64,000 bases of DNA from Bacillus sp. EAC (GCF_002156875.1 NZ_NCSY01000001.1:615142-679141), one strand, 5' to 3'; counted from the stretch's first letter, positions 1 through 9,351 are shown. Notes: a model not told the origin generated them from the sequence alone. Numbers and translations are program-made.

Positions 1-1273
1 ATCCTGGACTTAACGCTAAGAAATGATCAAGTAAAAGCTCACCATGTGCTACTTCATTTCCTTTTATCTTTAATATATATTCATTAGGTTGAAGTTGAAT
101 ATTATCGCGAATACGAACAACTGGGATAACTAACCCAAGTTCGATTGCTAATTGCCTTCTAATCATTACGATTCGGTCTAATAAATCTCCGCCTTGATTT
201 GTATCTGCCAATGGAATTAATCCATATCCGAATTCAAATTCAATTGGATCAACCTGTAGCAATTTCACAACACTCTCTGGCGCTTTTAAATCGTTCGTCA
301 CGATTTCTTCTTGTTGTTCCTCGATTAATGTATCGTCGATAACCGGCTTTTTAGATAATTGATATGCTCCAAATGCTAAAACTAATCCGATTGGAATTGT
401 AACAATATCATTTAAAGGCGTAACAAGACCTAATAATGTAATTGCACCAGCGGAAATATATAATAGACTAGGATAAGAAAGTAACTGATTTGTTAAATCC
501 GACGCTAAATTATCTTCCGAACCTGAACGTGTAACCATAATTCCAGTAGCAGTTGATATCAGAAGTGCAGGAATCTGACTCACGATCCCATCACCAACTG
601 TTAATGTCGTAAATTGCTTTGCAGCTTCTGCCACACTTAAATCTAATTGTAAAACCCCAATAATCATACCTACTGCAATGTTGATGATTACAATAATGAT
701 TGTCGCTATTGCATCTCCTTTTACGAATTTGCTTGCTCCATCCATTGATCCATAAAAATCAGCTTCTCTAGATACTTTTGTTCTTCTTTCCCTAGCCTGA
801 GATTCTGTTATCATTCCTGCGTTTAGATCAGCGTCAATACTCATCTGTTTACCTGGCATCGCGTCCAATGTAAATCGTGCAGCAACCTCAGAAACACGCT
901 CAGAACCCTTTGTTATAACGATAAATTGGATAATGATAAGGATTAAGAATACAACAAATCCGACAATCGCATTTCCGCTTGTTACGAAACTTCCAAATGT
1001 TTCAACTACATTACCAGCATGACCGGTTGTTAAAATCGCTCTAGTAGTGGAAACATTCAGGCCTATTCTAAACAGTGTTAGTAGTAGTAATAGAGATGGA
1101 AACACTGAAAATTCTAGTGGTTCGTTTACATTCATAGAAAGTAATAGAACTACGAGTGCTATTGACATATTTATCATAATTAGGAAACTAATTAACCATG
1201 TTGGTAAAGGAATAACTAACATGACAACGATAAATATGACACTTATTAGCACAGCTAAGTTTTTTGCTGACAT
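1..1273 (-). CDS. flhA: Flagellar export gate protein FlhA, C-terminus cut off by window edge
   Basis: Largest integral membrane component of the flagellar type III export gate; its cytoplasmic domain docks chaperone-substrate complexes. My translation starts MSAKNLAVLISVIF at an ATG (1271-1273) preceded by a GGGGAG ribosome site. About 424 codons are present. They show several hydrophobic N-terminal segments, the conserved stretch LLLLTLFRIGLNVSTTRAIL near residue 65 and the following loop with GDAIATI, then the beginning of the cytoplasmic domain. The family is about 680-700 residues, so roughly 40 percent lies outside the window. The gene lies just downstream of flhB in the fla/che operon. 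Confidence 0.97.
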   Translation of the reverse strand, partial: MSAKNLAVLISVIFIVVMLVIPLPTWLISFLIMINMSIALVVLLLSMNVNEPLEFSVFPSLLLLLTLFRIGLNVSTTRAILTTGHAGNVVETFGSFVTSGNAIVGFVVFLILIIIQFIVITKGSERVSEVAARFTLDAMPGKQMSIDADLNAGMITESQARERRTKVSREADFYGSMDGASKFVKGDAIATIIIVIINIAVGMIIGVLQLDLSVAEAAKQFTTLTVGDGIVSQIPALLISTATGIMVTRSGSEDNLASDLTNQLLSYPSLLYISAGAITLLGLVTPLNDIVTIPIGLVLAFGAYQLSKKPVIDDTLIEEQQEEIVTNDLKAPESVVKLLQVDPIEFEFGYGLIPLADTNQGGDLLDRIVMIRRQLAIELGLVIPVVRIRDNIQLQPNEYILKIKGNEVAHGELLLDHFLALSPG

Positions 1274-1285
1274 TAGTTTCTCCCC

Positions 1286-2368
1286 TTAAATCTTTCTTTT
1301 CAACTTATAAACGTAAGCCAGAATTTCGGCAACAGCCTTAAAAAATTCTTCTGGAACTTCATCCCCAATTTCTGCCTGAGCATAAAGTGCTCTAGCAAGT
1401 GGGCGATTTTCAATTGTAATAATGTCATGTGCTTTCGCAATTTCTCTAATTTTTAAAGCTAGGAAATCCACACCTTTTGCAACAACAAAAGGTGCATCTC
1501 TTTTTTCTTCATCATATTTAAGTGCTACAGCATAATGAGTTGGATTCGTAATAATAACGTCTGCTTTTGGTATTTCTTGCATCATTCGTCTCATTGCAAT
1601 TTCTCTTTGTTTTTGTTTAATCTTTGATTTGATCAGTGGGTCCCCTTCGGACTTTTTATATTCATCTTTAATATCTTGTTTAGACATTCGGATATTTTTT
1701 TCGAAGTCAAATCGTTGATAAAACAAATCAAGTATTGCTAAAACCAGTAATGAGCAAGAAGCATATAGTCCACTTTTGACAACTAGCATATAGATTGTTT
1801 CAGCAACAGCTCTAATTCCTATATAAGGTAAGTTTAAAATATCCTGCTTACTTTGCCATATCACAAAAAATGTTGCAGCCCCTACAATTGTTATTTTTAA
1901 TAGTGATTTAACTAATTCAACAACAGCTCGCAAAGAGTAGATTTTTTTAAATCCCTGAATAGGATCCAGTCGATCAAATTTGACATTAATTGCTTCGGCT
2001 GAAAACGTGAATCCAACTTGAGATACATTTGCAACAATAGCTGCAATAAAAGCAACTCCTAAAAAAGGACCAATTAATATTAATATTTGCATGTAAATTT
2101 TTGATAGCAAGTTACTAGCATTTTGATTTGTTAAATCTTTTAATAAATAATGTTGAAGAAAATCCTTCATCACATGCTCAAATTGGTCAAAAAGAAACTG
2201 TCGACCAAATAGTAAAAAGAGAAACATGGATAGTAAAATCACAGCTGTATTAATCTCTACGCTTTTTGCTACCTGCCCTTTTTTTCTCGTTTCTTCCCTC
2301 TTTTTGGGGGTTGCTTTTTCAGTTCGTTCCCCAGAAAAAAGTTGTAAATTAAGTTTAATTCTTGCCAT
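1286..2368 (-). CDS. flhB: Flagellar export switch protein FlhB
   Basis: Export gate component that switches secretion from rod/hook to filament substrates after self-cleavage. The N-terminus reads MARIKLNLQLFSGERTEKAT, then four hydrophobic segments, then a cytoplasmic domain with the autocleavage motif NPTH at about residues 275-278. The open frame extends upstream to a TTG at 2383, but GGAGG lies 8 bases before the ATG at 2368, and that start matches B. subtilis FlhB, giving 360 residues. Only one base separates it from the fliR stop, and its ribosome site is the coding sequence for the last residues of FliR, so translation is probably coupled. Confidence 0.96.
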   Translation of the reverse strand: MARIKLNLQLFSGERTEKATPKKREETRKKGQVAKSVEINTAVILLSMFLFLLFGRQFLFDQFEHVMKDFLQHYLLKDLTNQNASNLLSKIYMQILILIGPFLGVAFIAAIVANVSQVGFTFSAEAINVKFDRLDPIQGFKKIYSLRAVVELVKSLLKITIVGAATFFVIWQSKQDILNLPYIGIRAVAETIYMLVVKSGLYASCSLLVLAILDLFYQRFDFEKNIRMSKQDIKDEYKKSEGDPLIKSKIKQKQREIAMRRMMQEIPKADVIITNPTHYAVALKYDEEKRDAPFVVAKGVDFLALKIREIAKAHDIITIENRPLARALYAQAEIGDEVPEEFFKAVAEILAYVYKLKRKI

Positions 2369-2369
2369 T

Positions 2370-3146
2370 TTAAATTCCTCCAATTAATCGAATGAGGGAA
2401 TTTGTTGATTGTACAACTAATTCAAATAAATGCTGAACTAATACCATCATTGTTGGTAATCCAATTAGTAAAAGTCCAAATGCAATAATGATTTTTAATG
2501 GTAAACCAACAACAAAGATATTTAATTGAGGTACAATCCTAGTTAAAATACCTAATGCAATATCAACTAAAAATAATGATGCAATGATTGGTAATGCCAT
2601 CTGAAAAGCAATAACAAACATCGAAATAAAAATTTTCACAATTTCTAACACAAATTGTTCGTGACCAATTGGGATTCCTGTCGAATTAACAGGAATAATT
2701 TTATAACTATTAATGATCCCCTGTAGTAAAAGATGATGCGCATTGACCGATAATAAAAATAGAATGGTAATTGTATTTAACAATTGTGCTGTTATAGGAT
2801 TCTGCATACCAGTTTGCGGATCAAAAATACTTGCTATTGAGAAACCAACTTGAAAATCAATTAATCCCCCTGCAATTTGAATTCCAGACATTACGATAAA
2901 AGCAATTAACCCCAGAGCTAAACCTATAATCGCTTCCTTCATTAAAAGGAATATGAAATTATCGATATTTCCTAATGGTTGTTGGTCGATCAGAAAGAAA
3001 ACAATATAACTTGTAAAAAATGAAAATCCTACTTTATGAACTGTAGGTATTGCCCGATTCGAAAAAATTGGTACTGAAACAAAGAAGCTAGTCATACGGA
3101 CGAAAATTAATAGAAATGCAGGTAAGCTTTGAAATAATGTATCCAT
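2370..3146 (-). CDS. fliR: Flagellar export gate protein FliR
   Basis: Integral membrane protein of 258 residues that forms the export gate core with FliP and FliQ. The protein is hydrophobic throughout with about six predicted membrane segments, and contains the family stretch GLIDFQVGFSIASIFDPQ near residues 92-110. The ATG at 3146 follows the fliQ stop by 4 bases; the ribosome site AGGGTAA overlaps the end of fliQ. The fliQ-fliR-flhB order is the usual one in Bacillus. Confidence 0.96.
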   Translation of the reverse strand: MDTLFQSLPAFLLIFVRMTSFFVSVPIFSNRAIPTVHKVGFSFFTSYIVFFLIDQQPLGNIDNFIFLLMKEAIIGLALGLIAFIVMSGIQIAGGLIDFQVGFSIASIFDPQTGMQNPITAQLLNTITILFLLSVNAHHLLLQGIINSYKIIPVNSTGIPIGHEQFVLEIVKIFISMFVIAFQMALPIIASLFLVDIALGILTRIVPQLNIFVVGLPLKIIIAFGLLLIGLPTMMVLVQHLFELVVQSTNSLIRLIGGI

Positions 3147-3150
3147 TCTA

Positions 3151-3420
3151 TTACCCTACAAAATTATTCAAATTACTAAATATTTGAAATGTAAATTCTA
3201 CTAGTTTTGTTAGCATCCAAGGGCCAAAGAATATCAAAGCTACTAATATGGCTACTATTTTCGGAATAAATGCTAAAGTTTGTTCTTGAATTTGAGTGGT
3301 CGCCTGAAAAATACTTACTATTAATCCGATAACTAGAGCGATTATTAATAATGGTCCACTCACCATAAATAATGTATAGATTGCTTTTTGAGCAATTGTA
3401 ATAACAAATTCTTGACTCAT
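3151..3420 (-). CDS. fliQ: Flagellar export gate protein FliQ
   Basis: Small gate subunit of 89 residues with two membrane hairpin segments (about residues 15-40 and 50-75). The central FQATTQIQEQTLAFIPK is the family signature between the two helices. The ATG follows GGGGTGA at good spacing. It sits between fliP and fliR, as in other flagellar operons. Confidence 0.96.
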   Translation of the reverse strand: MSQEFVITIAQKAIYTLFMVSGPLLIIALVIGLIVSIFQATTQIQEQTLAFIPKIVAILVALIFFGPWMLTKLVEFTFQIFSNLNNFVG

Positions 3421-3431
3421 TTAGTTCACCC

Positions 3432-4097
3432 CTAGAAGCTCTCGAGCAATGATTTGACCACTAAATACCATCCATCTACCATGATAAATAACAGAATTTT
3501 AAAAGGCAGTGAAATCATAACTGGTGGTAACATCATCATCCCCATTGACATAAGTACACTCGCTACAACCATATCTATTACAAGAAAAGGTATGAATATC
3601 ATAAATCCCATTTGAAATGCTGATTTCAATTCACTAATTGCATAAGCTGGAACCAAAGTAGTTAATGGTACATCATTAATTGTCTTAGGCTTTTTTAATC
3701 CTGAATAACCCATGAATAATTCTAAATCTTTTTGCCTTGTATGCTTGCTCATATACTGCTTTACAGGTACAGATGCACGATCATACGCTTGTTCTAGTGT
3801 AATTTTATTATCAAAAAGCGGTGTTAACGCTTGTTTATTCACTTCATGAAATGTCGGTGCCATAATAAAAAACGTTAAAAACATTGCTAATCCTAATAGA
3901 ACTTGGTTAGGTGGTACGCCTTGGGTACCGATTGATGTTCTAACAAAAGATAGAACAATAATAATTCTTGTAAAACAAGTTGTTAATATAATAATTCCCG
4001 GTGCAATCGATAAGACCGTTAATAATAATAATAATTTTACTGATGTTGTAACCGTTTCTGGATTACTAGAATTTAAGTATTGAACTACATCATTCAT
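3432..4097 (-). CDS. fliP: Flagellar export gate protein FliP
   Basis: Gate core subunit, the first protein of the FliP5-FliQ4-FliR1 assembly. The preferred start (MNDVVQYLNSS, ATG at 4097) gives 221 residues, the usual Bacillus length, and overlaps the fliO stop by 8 bases; an in-frame upstream ATG at 4121 would add 8 residues inside fliO. Conserved features are TCFTRIIIVLSFVRTSIGTQ at about 40-60, FFIMAPTF, and the C-terminal SMGMMMLPPVMISLPFK. Unlike many Gram-negative FliP proteins it has no evident cleavable signal peptide. Confidence 0.95.
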   Translation of the reverse strand: MNDVVQYLNSSNPETVTTSVKLLLLLTVLSIAPGIIILTTCFTRIIIVLSFVRTSIGTQGVPPNQVLLGLAMFLTFFIMAPTFHEVNKQALTPLFDNKITLEQAYDRASVPVKQYMSKHTRQKDLELFMGYSGLKKPKTINDVPLTTLVPAYAISELKSAFQMGFMIFIPFLVIDMVVASVLMSMGMMMLPPVMISLPFKILLFIMVDGWYLVVKSLLESF

Positions 4098-4740
4098 TCT
4101 TGTCGATCCCTTTCTCATCAATTCTAGTAAGTAATGAATTTTTCTTTCCTTTTATTGACTGGACTTGTTGATTAAATAGATTTTTAAACGAGTCTTTTGT
4201 CGTATTTAAATTTTTATTTTCATTATTCATCACATGTTGAAACCATTTTGAAACTTTTATTTCAGCCTGATATCGTTGTTCCGATTTTTGTTCAATAACT
4301 TGTATCTCATCGGAATCTTGAATTTCTTTTAATAAAGTAATATTTTCTCCTACACCTACTACATATAACGAATTACCAATCTTGATAATTTGAACGGATT
4401 TATTCGATCCAACTGAAGTACCGCCAATAGAAGTTATTAAACTATTCTTATTAAAAGAATTACCATTTCTTTTGATCCAGTACAGTACTAAATATAATAA
4501 TCCAATCACAATCCCAAAAGAAAAGATCATCTTAACATAATCTAAAAATGTAAGTTTAGAAGATTTTAATGCAGTTATCTCTTGTTGTGACTGCTTTTTT
4601 GTATTGTCATCACATAATTTTGGCTTATCTAAACACTCTTGAGCTGATAGATCTGATTGCGCCGCTAAACTATTAATCTGTTTATACGGCGCCATCACCA
4701 TGATCATTGACAACAACGTTAAAAAAAGTAGTTTTTTCAT
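4090..4740 (-). CDS. fliO: Flagellar biogenesis protein FliO (FliZ of Bacillus)
   Basis: A 216-residue protein with an N-terminal signal-like segment (MKKLLFLTLLSMIMVMAP), an extracytoplasmic stretch with two Cys (ECLDKPKLC), a single membrane segment at about residues 75-95 (IFSFGIVIGLLYLVLYWIKR) and a basic cytoplasmic domain containing VQIIKIGNSLYVVGVGENITLL, the FliO signature. FliO helps assemble the FliP gate ring. It lies between cheY and fliP as in B. subtilis, where the gene is called fliZ; the length (about 219 there) agrees. Confidence 0.92.
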   Translation of the reverse strand: MKKLLFLTLLSMIMVMAPYKQINSLAAQSDLSAQECLDKPKLCDDNTKKQSQQEITALKSSKLTFLDYVKMIFSFGIVIGLLYLVLYWIKRNGNSFNKNSLITSIGGTSVGSNKSVQIIKIGNSLYVVGVGENITLLKEIQDSDEIQVIEQKSEQRYQAEIKVSKWFQHVMNNENKNLNTTKDSFKNLFNQQVQSIKGKKNSLLTRIDEKGIDKNE

Positions 4741-4774
4741 TCGTTGTCACCTTCTTTTTATTCAATACACTGCA

Positions 4775-5137
4775 TTAAGCTAATGTTTTTGAAATAGCTT
4801 CTATTACACGGTCTGCTTGAAATGGTTTAACAATAAAATCTCTTGCTCCAGCTTGAATCGCATCAATAACCATCGCTTGCTGTCCCATTGCTGAACACAT
4901 AATTACTTTCGCATTTGGATTAATTTTTTTAATTTCTTTTAAAGCAGCAATTCCATCCATTTCTGGCATTGTAATATCCATTGTTACAAGATCAGGTTGG
5001 TGCTCCTTATATTTTTCAACAGCCTGTGCTCCATCAGCAGCCTCAGCTACTACATTAAACCCATTTTTAACTAAAATATCTTTAATCATCATTCGCATAA
5101 ATGCTGCGTCATCAACTATAAGAATATTATTTGCCAT
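4775..5137 (-). CDS. cheY: Chemotaxis response regulator CheY
   Basis: Single-domain receiver that binds the motor switch when phosphorylated by CheA. With the start at the ATG at 5137 (GGAGG 9 bases upstream) it is 120 residues and begins MANNILIVDDAAFMRMM. The acidic pair D9-D10, phosphoacceptor D54 (TMDITMP), S82 and K104 (VKPF) are all present. The open frame can be extended by two codons to a TTG, which I reject. It is encoded directly downstream of fliY, whose product dephosphorylates CheY-P in Bacillus. Confidence 0.97.
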   Translation of the reverse strand: MANNILIVDDAAFMRMMIKDILVKNGFNVVAEAADGAQAVEKYKEHQPDLVTMDITMPEMDGIAALKEIKKINPNAKVIMCSAMGQQAMVIDAIQAGARDFIVKPFQADRVIEAISKTLA

Positions 5138-5159
5138 TTTCAAATTCCTCCAAAATATA

Positions 5160-6380
5160 TTATTTTAAATTATTTAATCGATCACTTTTACTTACTATAT
5201 CTGTTACACGAACTCCAAAATTCTCATCAATTACAACTACTTCACCTTTTGCAATTAATTTAGAGTTTATTAAAATTTCAACAGGTTCTCCGGCAAGTTT
5301 GTCCAACTCTAAAATCGAGCCTGTCGTTAACTCTAGAATTTCTTTAACAGAACGTTTAGTTCTACCTAATTCAACAGTTACATTTAAAGGTATATCGAAT
5401 AACATATTTAAATTTCTAGCTTCATTTTCAGTAATTGAAACTGGTTGAAGTTGCGAGAAAGCAGCTGGTTGTACAGTTTGGTTACTAATCGGACTAGACC
5501 CACCTATCATTTGATTTCCAAGAGACGGACTTGAAGGAGTAATATATACCTCTTGTTGATGTTCCACTCTTTCATTTTGAATCGGTTGTTGATAAGTTTG
5601 TGCTGACGGTTGTGAAACCTGTTGAGTAACCTGTTGTTGTGTTACTGCTGCAACAGGTTGTTCAACTTGTTGTTGAGCTGGTTGATTTAAACTAAATAAC
5701 TCATCAACTAATTGCTTACCAAAATCAAATGGTAAAAGCTGCATGATATTAGAATCAATTAGCTCTCCTACTTTTAATCTAAATGATACTTTTATTAAGT
5801 ACTCATCTTCAGGAACTCTATTTGTTCCTTCACCGATTTGGAAATCGATTAATCCAATTGTTGGGGGCGAAATATCTACCTTTTTCTTGAAAATTGTACT
5901 CATTGACGTAGCAGCTGAACCCATCATTTGGTTCATCGCTTCTTGAACTGCACTTAAATGAATCTCATCTAACTCAGTATCCTCAACAATTCCATCTCCG
6001 CCTAACATAAGGTTTGCAATTATTGAAGCGTCTCTAGTATCAATTACAAATAAATTCGCACCCATAAAGCCCACTGTATATGCAACTTGAACAGCTACAT
6101 ATGGAGATTTAAATTCATCCCCTAAGCTTTGACGATGTAATACAGACAAACTCGGAGTCGTAATTTCTACTTTTTGGTTCAGTAAAGTTGATAAAGCTGT
6201 TGCTGAACTTCCAAATGAGATATTACCAATTTCTCCTAAAGTGTCCATTTCAATTGAAGACAATAAATCCTCCAAAGGGGGTAAATCTTCTGTTGTATCT
6301 GTTTCAATTGGCTCTTCATCTAAAGAGCCACCTTTTAATAGTAGTTCAATTTCTTCTTGAGATAGGATTTTATCACTCAT
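5160..6380 (-). CDS. fliY: Flagellar switch protein and CheY-P phosphatase FliY
   Basis: C-ring protein of 406 residues combining three parts: an N-terminal FliM-like peptide (LSQEEIELLL) that can bind CheY-P; a CheC-type phosphatase domain (about 35-220) with two active-site repeats, LGEIGNISFGS and VQEAMNQMMGSAA, each with the Glu and Asn of the ExxN pattern; and a C-terminal FliN-like domain (about 325-405, FDIPLNVTVELGRTK). Between the last two lies a Gln/Pro/Val-rich linker of about 90 residues. It overlaps the fliM stop by 8 bases. Confidence 0.96.
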   Translation of the reverse strand: MSDKILSQEEIELLLKGGSLDEEPIETDTTEDLPPLEDLLSSIEMDTLGEIGNISFGSSATALSTLLNQKVEITTPSLSVLHRQSLGDEFKSPYVAVQVAYTVGFMGANLFVIDTRDASIIANLMLGGDGIVEDTELDEIHLSAVQEAMNQMMGSAATSMSTIFKKKVDISPPTIGLIDFQIGEGTNRVPEDEYLIKVSFRLKVGELIDSNIMQLLPFDFGKQLVDELFSLNQPAQQQVEQPVAAVTQQQVTQQVSQPSAQTYQQPIQNERVEHQQEVYITPSSPSLGNQMIGGSSPISNQTVQPAAFSQLQPVSITENEARNLNMLFDIPLNVTVELGRTKRSVKEILELTTGSILELDKLAGEPVEILINSKLIAKGEVVVIDENFGVRVTDIVSKSDRLNNLK

Positions 6381-7371
6381 CGCTATTTCCTCCCCCTTTC
6401 AACTCATCTAATATTTGAATGGCTATTTTCTTTCCTACGACACCTGGTTGAGCATTAAATTTATAGCTTTCGCCAATTTTAATATCCAGTGGCTGTTCCG
6501 TATTTTTGTCCAATACAATTACGTCTCCAACATCTAAATTTAATAAGTCATTAATTGAAATGGTTGTCTTACCTAATTCAGCGATAACATTTAAATTGGT
6601 TGTATTAATGCGTTTTTTGATAAATTCTGTTTCCTCAACATTTTTAGGTTTTGTATTTGGTTGCATCCAATAACGTACAGATAACTTTGGTATCATTGGT
6701 TCCAATACAACGTGAGGAATACAAATATTGATCATACCAGTCGTATCACCGATAACAGTATTAAATGAGATAACGACCACTGTTTCATTAGGTGAAACAG
6801 TTTGTAAAAATTGAGGATTTACTTCAAAATCCGTTAATTCTGTTTCGATATCTGCAATTGTACTCCATGCTTCTCGAAGATTTTCAACAGCTCGCTCAAA
6901 TAATTGAGTCATTATACGCGTTTCTATTTCTGTTAAATTTTCTACTTTATTAATACTACTTCCTTGACCACCTAAAACTCTGTCTAACATTGCATAGGCA
7001 ATATTCGGATTAATTTCAAAAATTATTCTTCCGTCTAAAGGCGGTACTTCAAAAACGTTTAAGATCGTCATCTTAGGGATGGAACGAATAAATTCCTCAT
7101 AAGGTATTTGATCTGTAGAAGCTACGCTTATTTGAACATACGTCCTTAATTGCGCTGAAAAATAAGTTGTTAAAAGTCTCGCAAAATTCTCGTGAATCCT
7201 TGTTAAACTTCGGATATGGTCTTTTGAAAATCGAAGTGCACGTTTAAAATCATAAACCTTGACTTTTCGTTCACTTTCTTCTTTTTTTAGTTCCTCGGCA
7301 TCCATTTCACCAGTTGAAATAGCTGAGAGAAGAGCATCAATTTCATTTTGTGATAAAACTTCTCCTGACAA
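6373..7371 (-). CDS. fliM: Flagellar motor switch protein FliM
   Basis: C-ring switch protein of 332 residues. The N-terminus MSGEVLSQNEIDALLSAIS carries the CheY-P binding peptide, followed by a CheC-like middle domain (about 45-225) and a C-terminal FliN-like domain. The start is a TTG at 7371, 8 bases after AGGAGG; a GTG at 7380 is in frame but abuts the ribosome site. This TTG start reproduces the B. subtilis N-terminus exactly. It follows fliL by about 28 bases. Confidence 0.95.
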   Translation of the reverse strand: MSGEVLSQNEIDALLSAISTGEMDAEELKKEESERKVKVYDFKRALRFSKDHIRSLTRIHENFARLLTTYFSAQLRTYVQISVASTDQIPYEEFIRSIPKMTILNVFEVPPLDGRIIFEINPNIAYAMLDRVLGGQGSSINKVENLTEIETRIMTQLFERAVENLREAWSTIADIETELTDFEVNPQFLQTVSPNETVVVISFNTVIGDTTGMINICIPHVVLEPMIPKLSVRYWMQPNTKPKNVEETEFIKKRINTTNLNVIAELGKTTISINDLLNLDVGDVIVLDKNTEQPLDIKIGESYKFNAQPGVVGKKIAIQILDELKGGGNSDE

Positions 7372-7399
7372 GTAATTCACCTCCTCTTATAGTAATCGA

Positions 7400-7828
7400 C
7401 TATTGTAGGATGAATGAGGTGGTGTACACTTTTTCAACTTTTCCATCCTGCATTATTCCATTTAATTTATCTTTTATTGTTTTTTCTAATAAAGAAATAC
7501 TATCTTTTTGTTTAAATTGTTCGCTATCCATTTGAGCTAACTGTTGAATTATTTCATTTTTCACTTGGAAATCTCTCTTTTCTAGCTCTGTTTTAGCATC
7601 TTTACTTGAAGTTTGAATCGTATATGAGATTTTAATAAAATCACCATTTTTTAAATTCGTCGTAATTTCTGGTACATTGACTGAATACTTTATAATTTCA
7701 TCAATCGATGGCTCACCATTTGATGCTTTTACGTTTACTTTATGAATTATTATGACAGTAACTGTTCCTATAAGCGCAATCGCTAACAGTAGCACGATCA
7801 TGATATTGACTAACTTATTTTTAAACAA
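7400..7828 (-). CDS. fliL: Flagellar basal body-associated protein FliL
   Basis: Single-pass membrane protein of 142 residues that associates with the stator around the motor. The N-terminal membrane segment is at about residues 8-30 (NIMIVLLLAIALIGTVTVII), followed by an extracytoplasmic domain with YSVNVPEITTNL and C-terminal VYTTSFILQ, typical of FliL. The start codon is TTG, with GGAGG 9 bases upstream. It directly follows flbD and precedes fliM. Confidence 0.93.
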   Translation of the reverse strand: MFKNKLVNIMIVLLLAIALIGTVTVIIIHKVNVKASNGEPSIDEIIKYSVNVPEITTNLKNGDFIKISYTIQTSSKDAKTELEKRDFQVKNEIIQQLAQMDSEQFKQKDSISLLEKTIKDKLNGIMQDGKVEKVYTTSFILQ

Positions 7829-7832
7829 TGGA

Positions 7833-8042
7833 CTACGCCTCCATTTTTTTATCTGTACCTAATAATTTAATTGATTGATAATATGCAGTGACTAAATTAA
7901 CCACTTCTGCTTCAGATTCTTTCACAAAAAACTTATGTCCATTTGTTAATGTAATCGTTGTATCTGGAAACGATTGAATTTCTTCTATATAAATTGCATT
8001 TAATGTGAACTTATTACCATTTAGTTTTGTTAAACAAATCAT
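7833..8042 (-). CDS. swrD: FlbD/SwrD family flagellar protein
   Basis: Small 69-residue protein. The N-terminal half (ICLTKLNGNKFTLNAIYIEEI, FPDTTITLTNGHKFFVKES) is the FlbD domain. In B. subtilis the equivalent protein, SwrD (YlzI), raises motor power and is needed for swarming. It lies between flgE and fliL as expected. The ATG lacks a recognisable Shine-Dalgarno sequence within 20 bases; see the finding on a short overlapping frame. Confidence 0.9.
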   Translation of the reverse strand: MICLTKLNGNKFTLNAIYIEEIQSFPDTTITLTNGHKFFVKESEAEVVNLVTAYYQSIKLLGTDKKMEA

Positions 8043-8085
8043 AAAATGAGAGGACTAAGAAGAACTTAATCCCCATTCACCTACC

Positions 8086-9351
8086 TTAACGTTTTAAGTT
8101 AACAAGCTCTTCTAAAATTTGGTCAGAAGTTGTAATAATTCTTGAGTTTGCTTGGAATCCTCTTTGAGCAACGATCATATCTGTAAATTCTTCAGATAAG
8201 TCAACGTTTGACATCTCTAATGTACCTGCTTGTACAACACCACGAGAGTTACCTGGAGTCGCAACATTCGGAATACCAGAGTTATTACTTTCTTGGAATG
8301 TGTTACCACCAGTTTTAAGTAGACCACCTGGATTAGAGAAAGTAGCTAATGCAATTTGACCCATATTTTTTACTTGACCGTTAGAGAATACCCCTGTAAT
8401 TTCTCCTGATTGACCAAAAGTAAAACTTGTTAATGACCCTCCTGGATATCCATCTTTATCTTTTACAGATACAGAAGATGCAGCACCAGTCTGATTAATT
8501 CCACTAAAGTTAATGTTTGATAAATTAATAGTTTGTGCGCCATTTCCAGGGTTATATGCAACAGGTGTAACAACTGGTGTTGCTGTTAGTTGTCCATTCG
8601 TTCCATATGATAGATTCGATGTAGCTAATGTGCTAGCTGGTGTTTTTGTATCAGTTACAGCTACGCTCCAAGTCGAAGGAACTACACCTAGAGCACTCGT
8701 TTTTGTAAAAGTTGCATTTAACGGGATCTCATTACCTAATGAATCTCTTATTGATAAATCTAATTTTACAGTTGTTGCTGGAACAGCAGGTGGTCCAGCT
8801 ACAGCAGTTGTACCATTACTATCTAAGTTTCCAGCTAAATTTATATAAGTAGTTGCCTGCGGTAAAATCGTTGCGTTTTTATCAATAGATAAGCTTACTA
8901 ATTTACTAGTATTTGGAAGTCCTGTTACAGGATCCATTGCGTACCCTTGAACTTTTAATCCATCAGAGTTAACTAGATTACCAACACTATCAATATCAAA
9001 ATTTCCAGCACGAGTATAATATTGTTGATTACCATTCTTAACAACGAAGAATCCGTCCCCATCAACACCTAAATCTAGTAATCTACCTGTAGTTTGTAGA
9101 CTTGAATTTGTCATGATTGTATCAATTGAAGCTAACGCTGAACCTAATCCGATTTGCTTAGCATTTGTACCACCACGATTATTTTGAGCACTACTTGCAC
9201 CTGACATTGTTTGGCTTGCAATATCTTTGAAAGTTACTCGTCCTTTTTTGAAACCATACGTGTTAACGTTAGCAATATTATTACCAATTACGTCTAGTTT
9301 TGTTTGGAAGTTTTTCATTCCACCGATCCCTGAATACATTGAACGAAGCAT
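8086..9351 (-). CDS. flgE: Flagellar hook protein FlgE
   Basis: Hook subunit of 421 residues. The N-terminal rod/hook motif (MLRSMYSGIGGMKNFQTKLD, then IGNNIANVNTYGFKK) and the C-terminal motif (SNVDLSEEFTDMIVAQRGFQ) form the coiled D0 region conserved in hook and rod proteins. Between them is a variable domain rich in Ala, Val, Thr and Pro (about residues 150-300). It is much longer than the 264-residue B. subtilis hook protein, which suggests a larger surface domain. GAGGAGG precedes the ATG. It follows flgD in the operon. Confidence 0.93.
   Translation of the reverse strand: MLRSMYSGIGGMKNFQTKLDVIGNNIANVNTYGFKKGRVTFKDIASQTMSGASSAQNNRGGTNAKQIGLGSALASIDTIMTNSSLQTTGRLLDLGVDGDGFFVVKNGNQQYYTRAGNFDIDSVGNLVNSDGLKVQGYAMDPVTGLPNTSKLVSLSIDKNATILPQATTYINLAGNLDSNGTTAVAGPPAVPATTVKLDLSIRDSLGNEIPLNATFTKTSALGVVPSTWSVAVTDTKTPASTLATSNLSYGTNGQLTATPVVTPVAYNPGNGAQTINLSNINFSGINQTGAASSVSVKDKDGYPGGSLTSFTFGQSGEITGVFSNGQVKNMGQIALATFSNPGGLLKTGGNTFQESNNSGIPNVATPGNSRGVVQAGTLEMSNVDLSEEFTDMIVAQRGFQANSRIITTSDQILEELVNLKR

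Noticed and set aside
5131..6418. Plus-strand open frames across cheY, fliY and the fliM end
   Set aside because: All are antisense to recognised flagellar genes, and none shows a domain or ribosome site.
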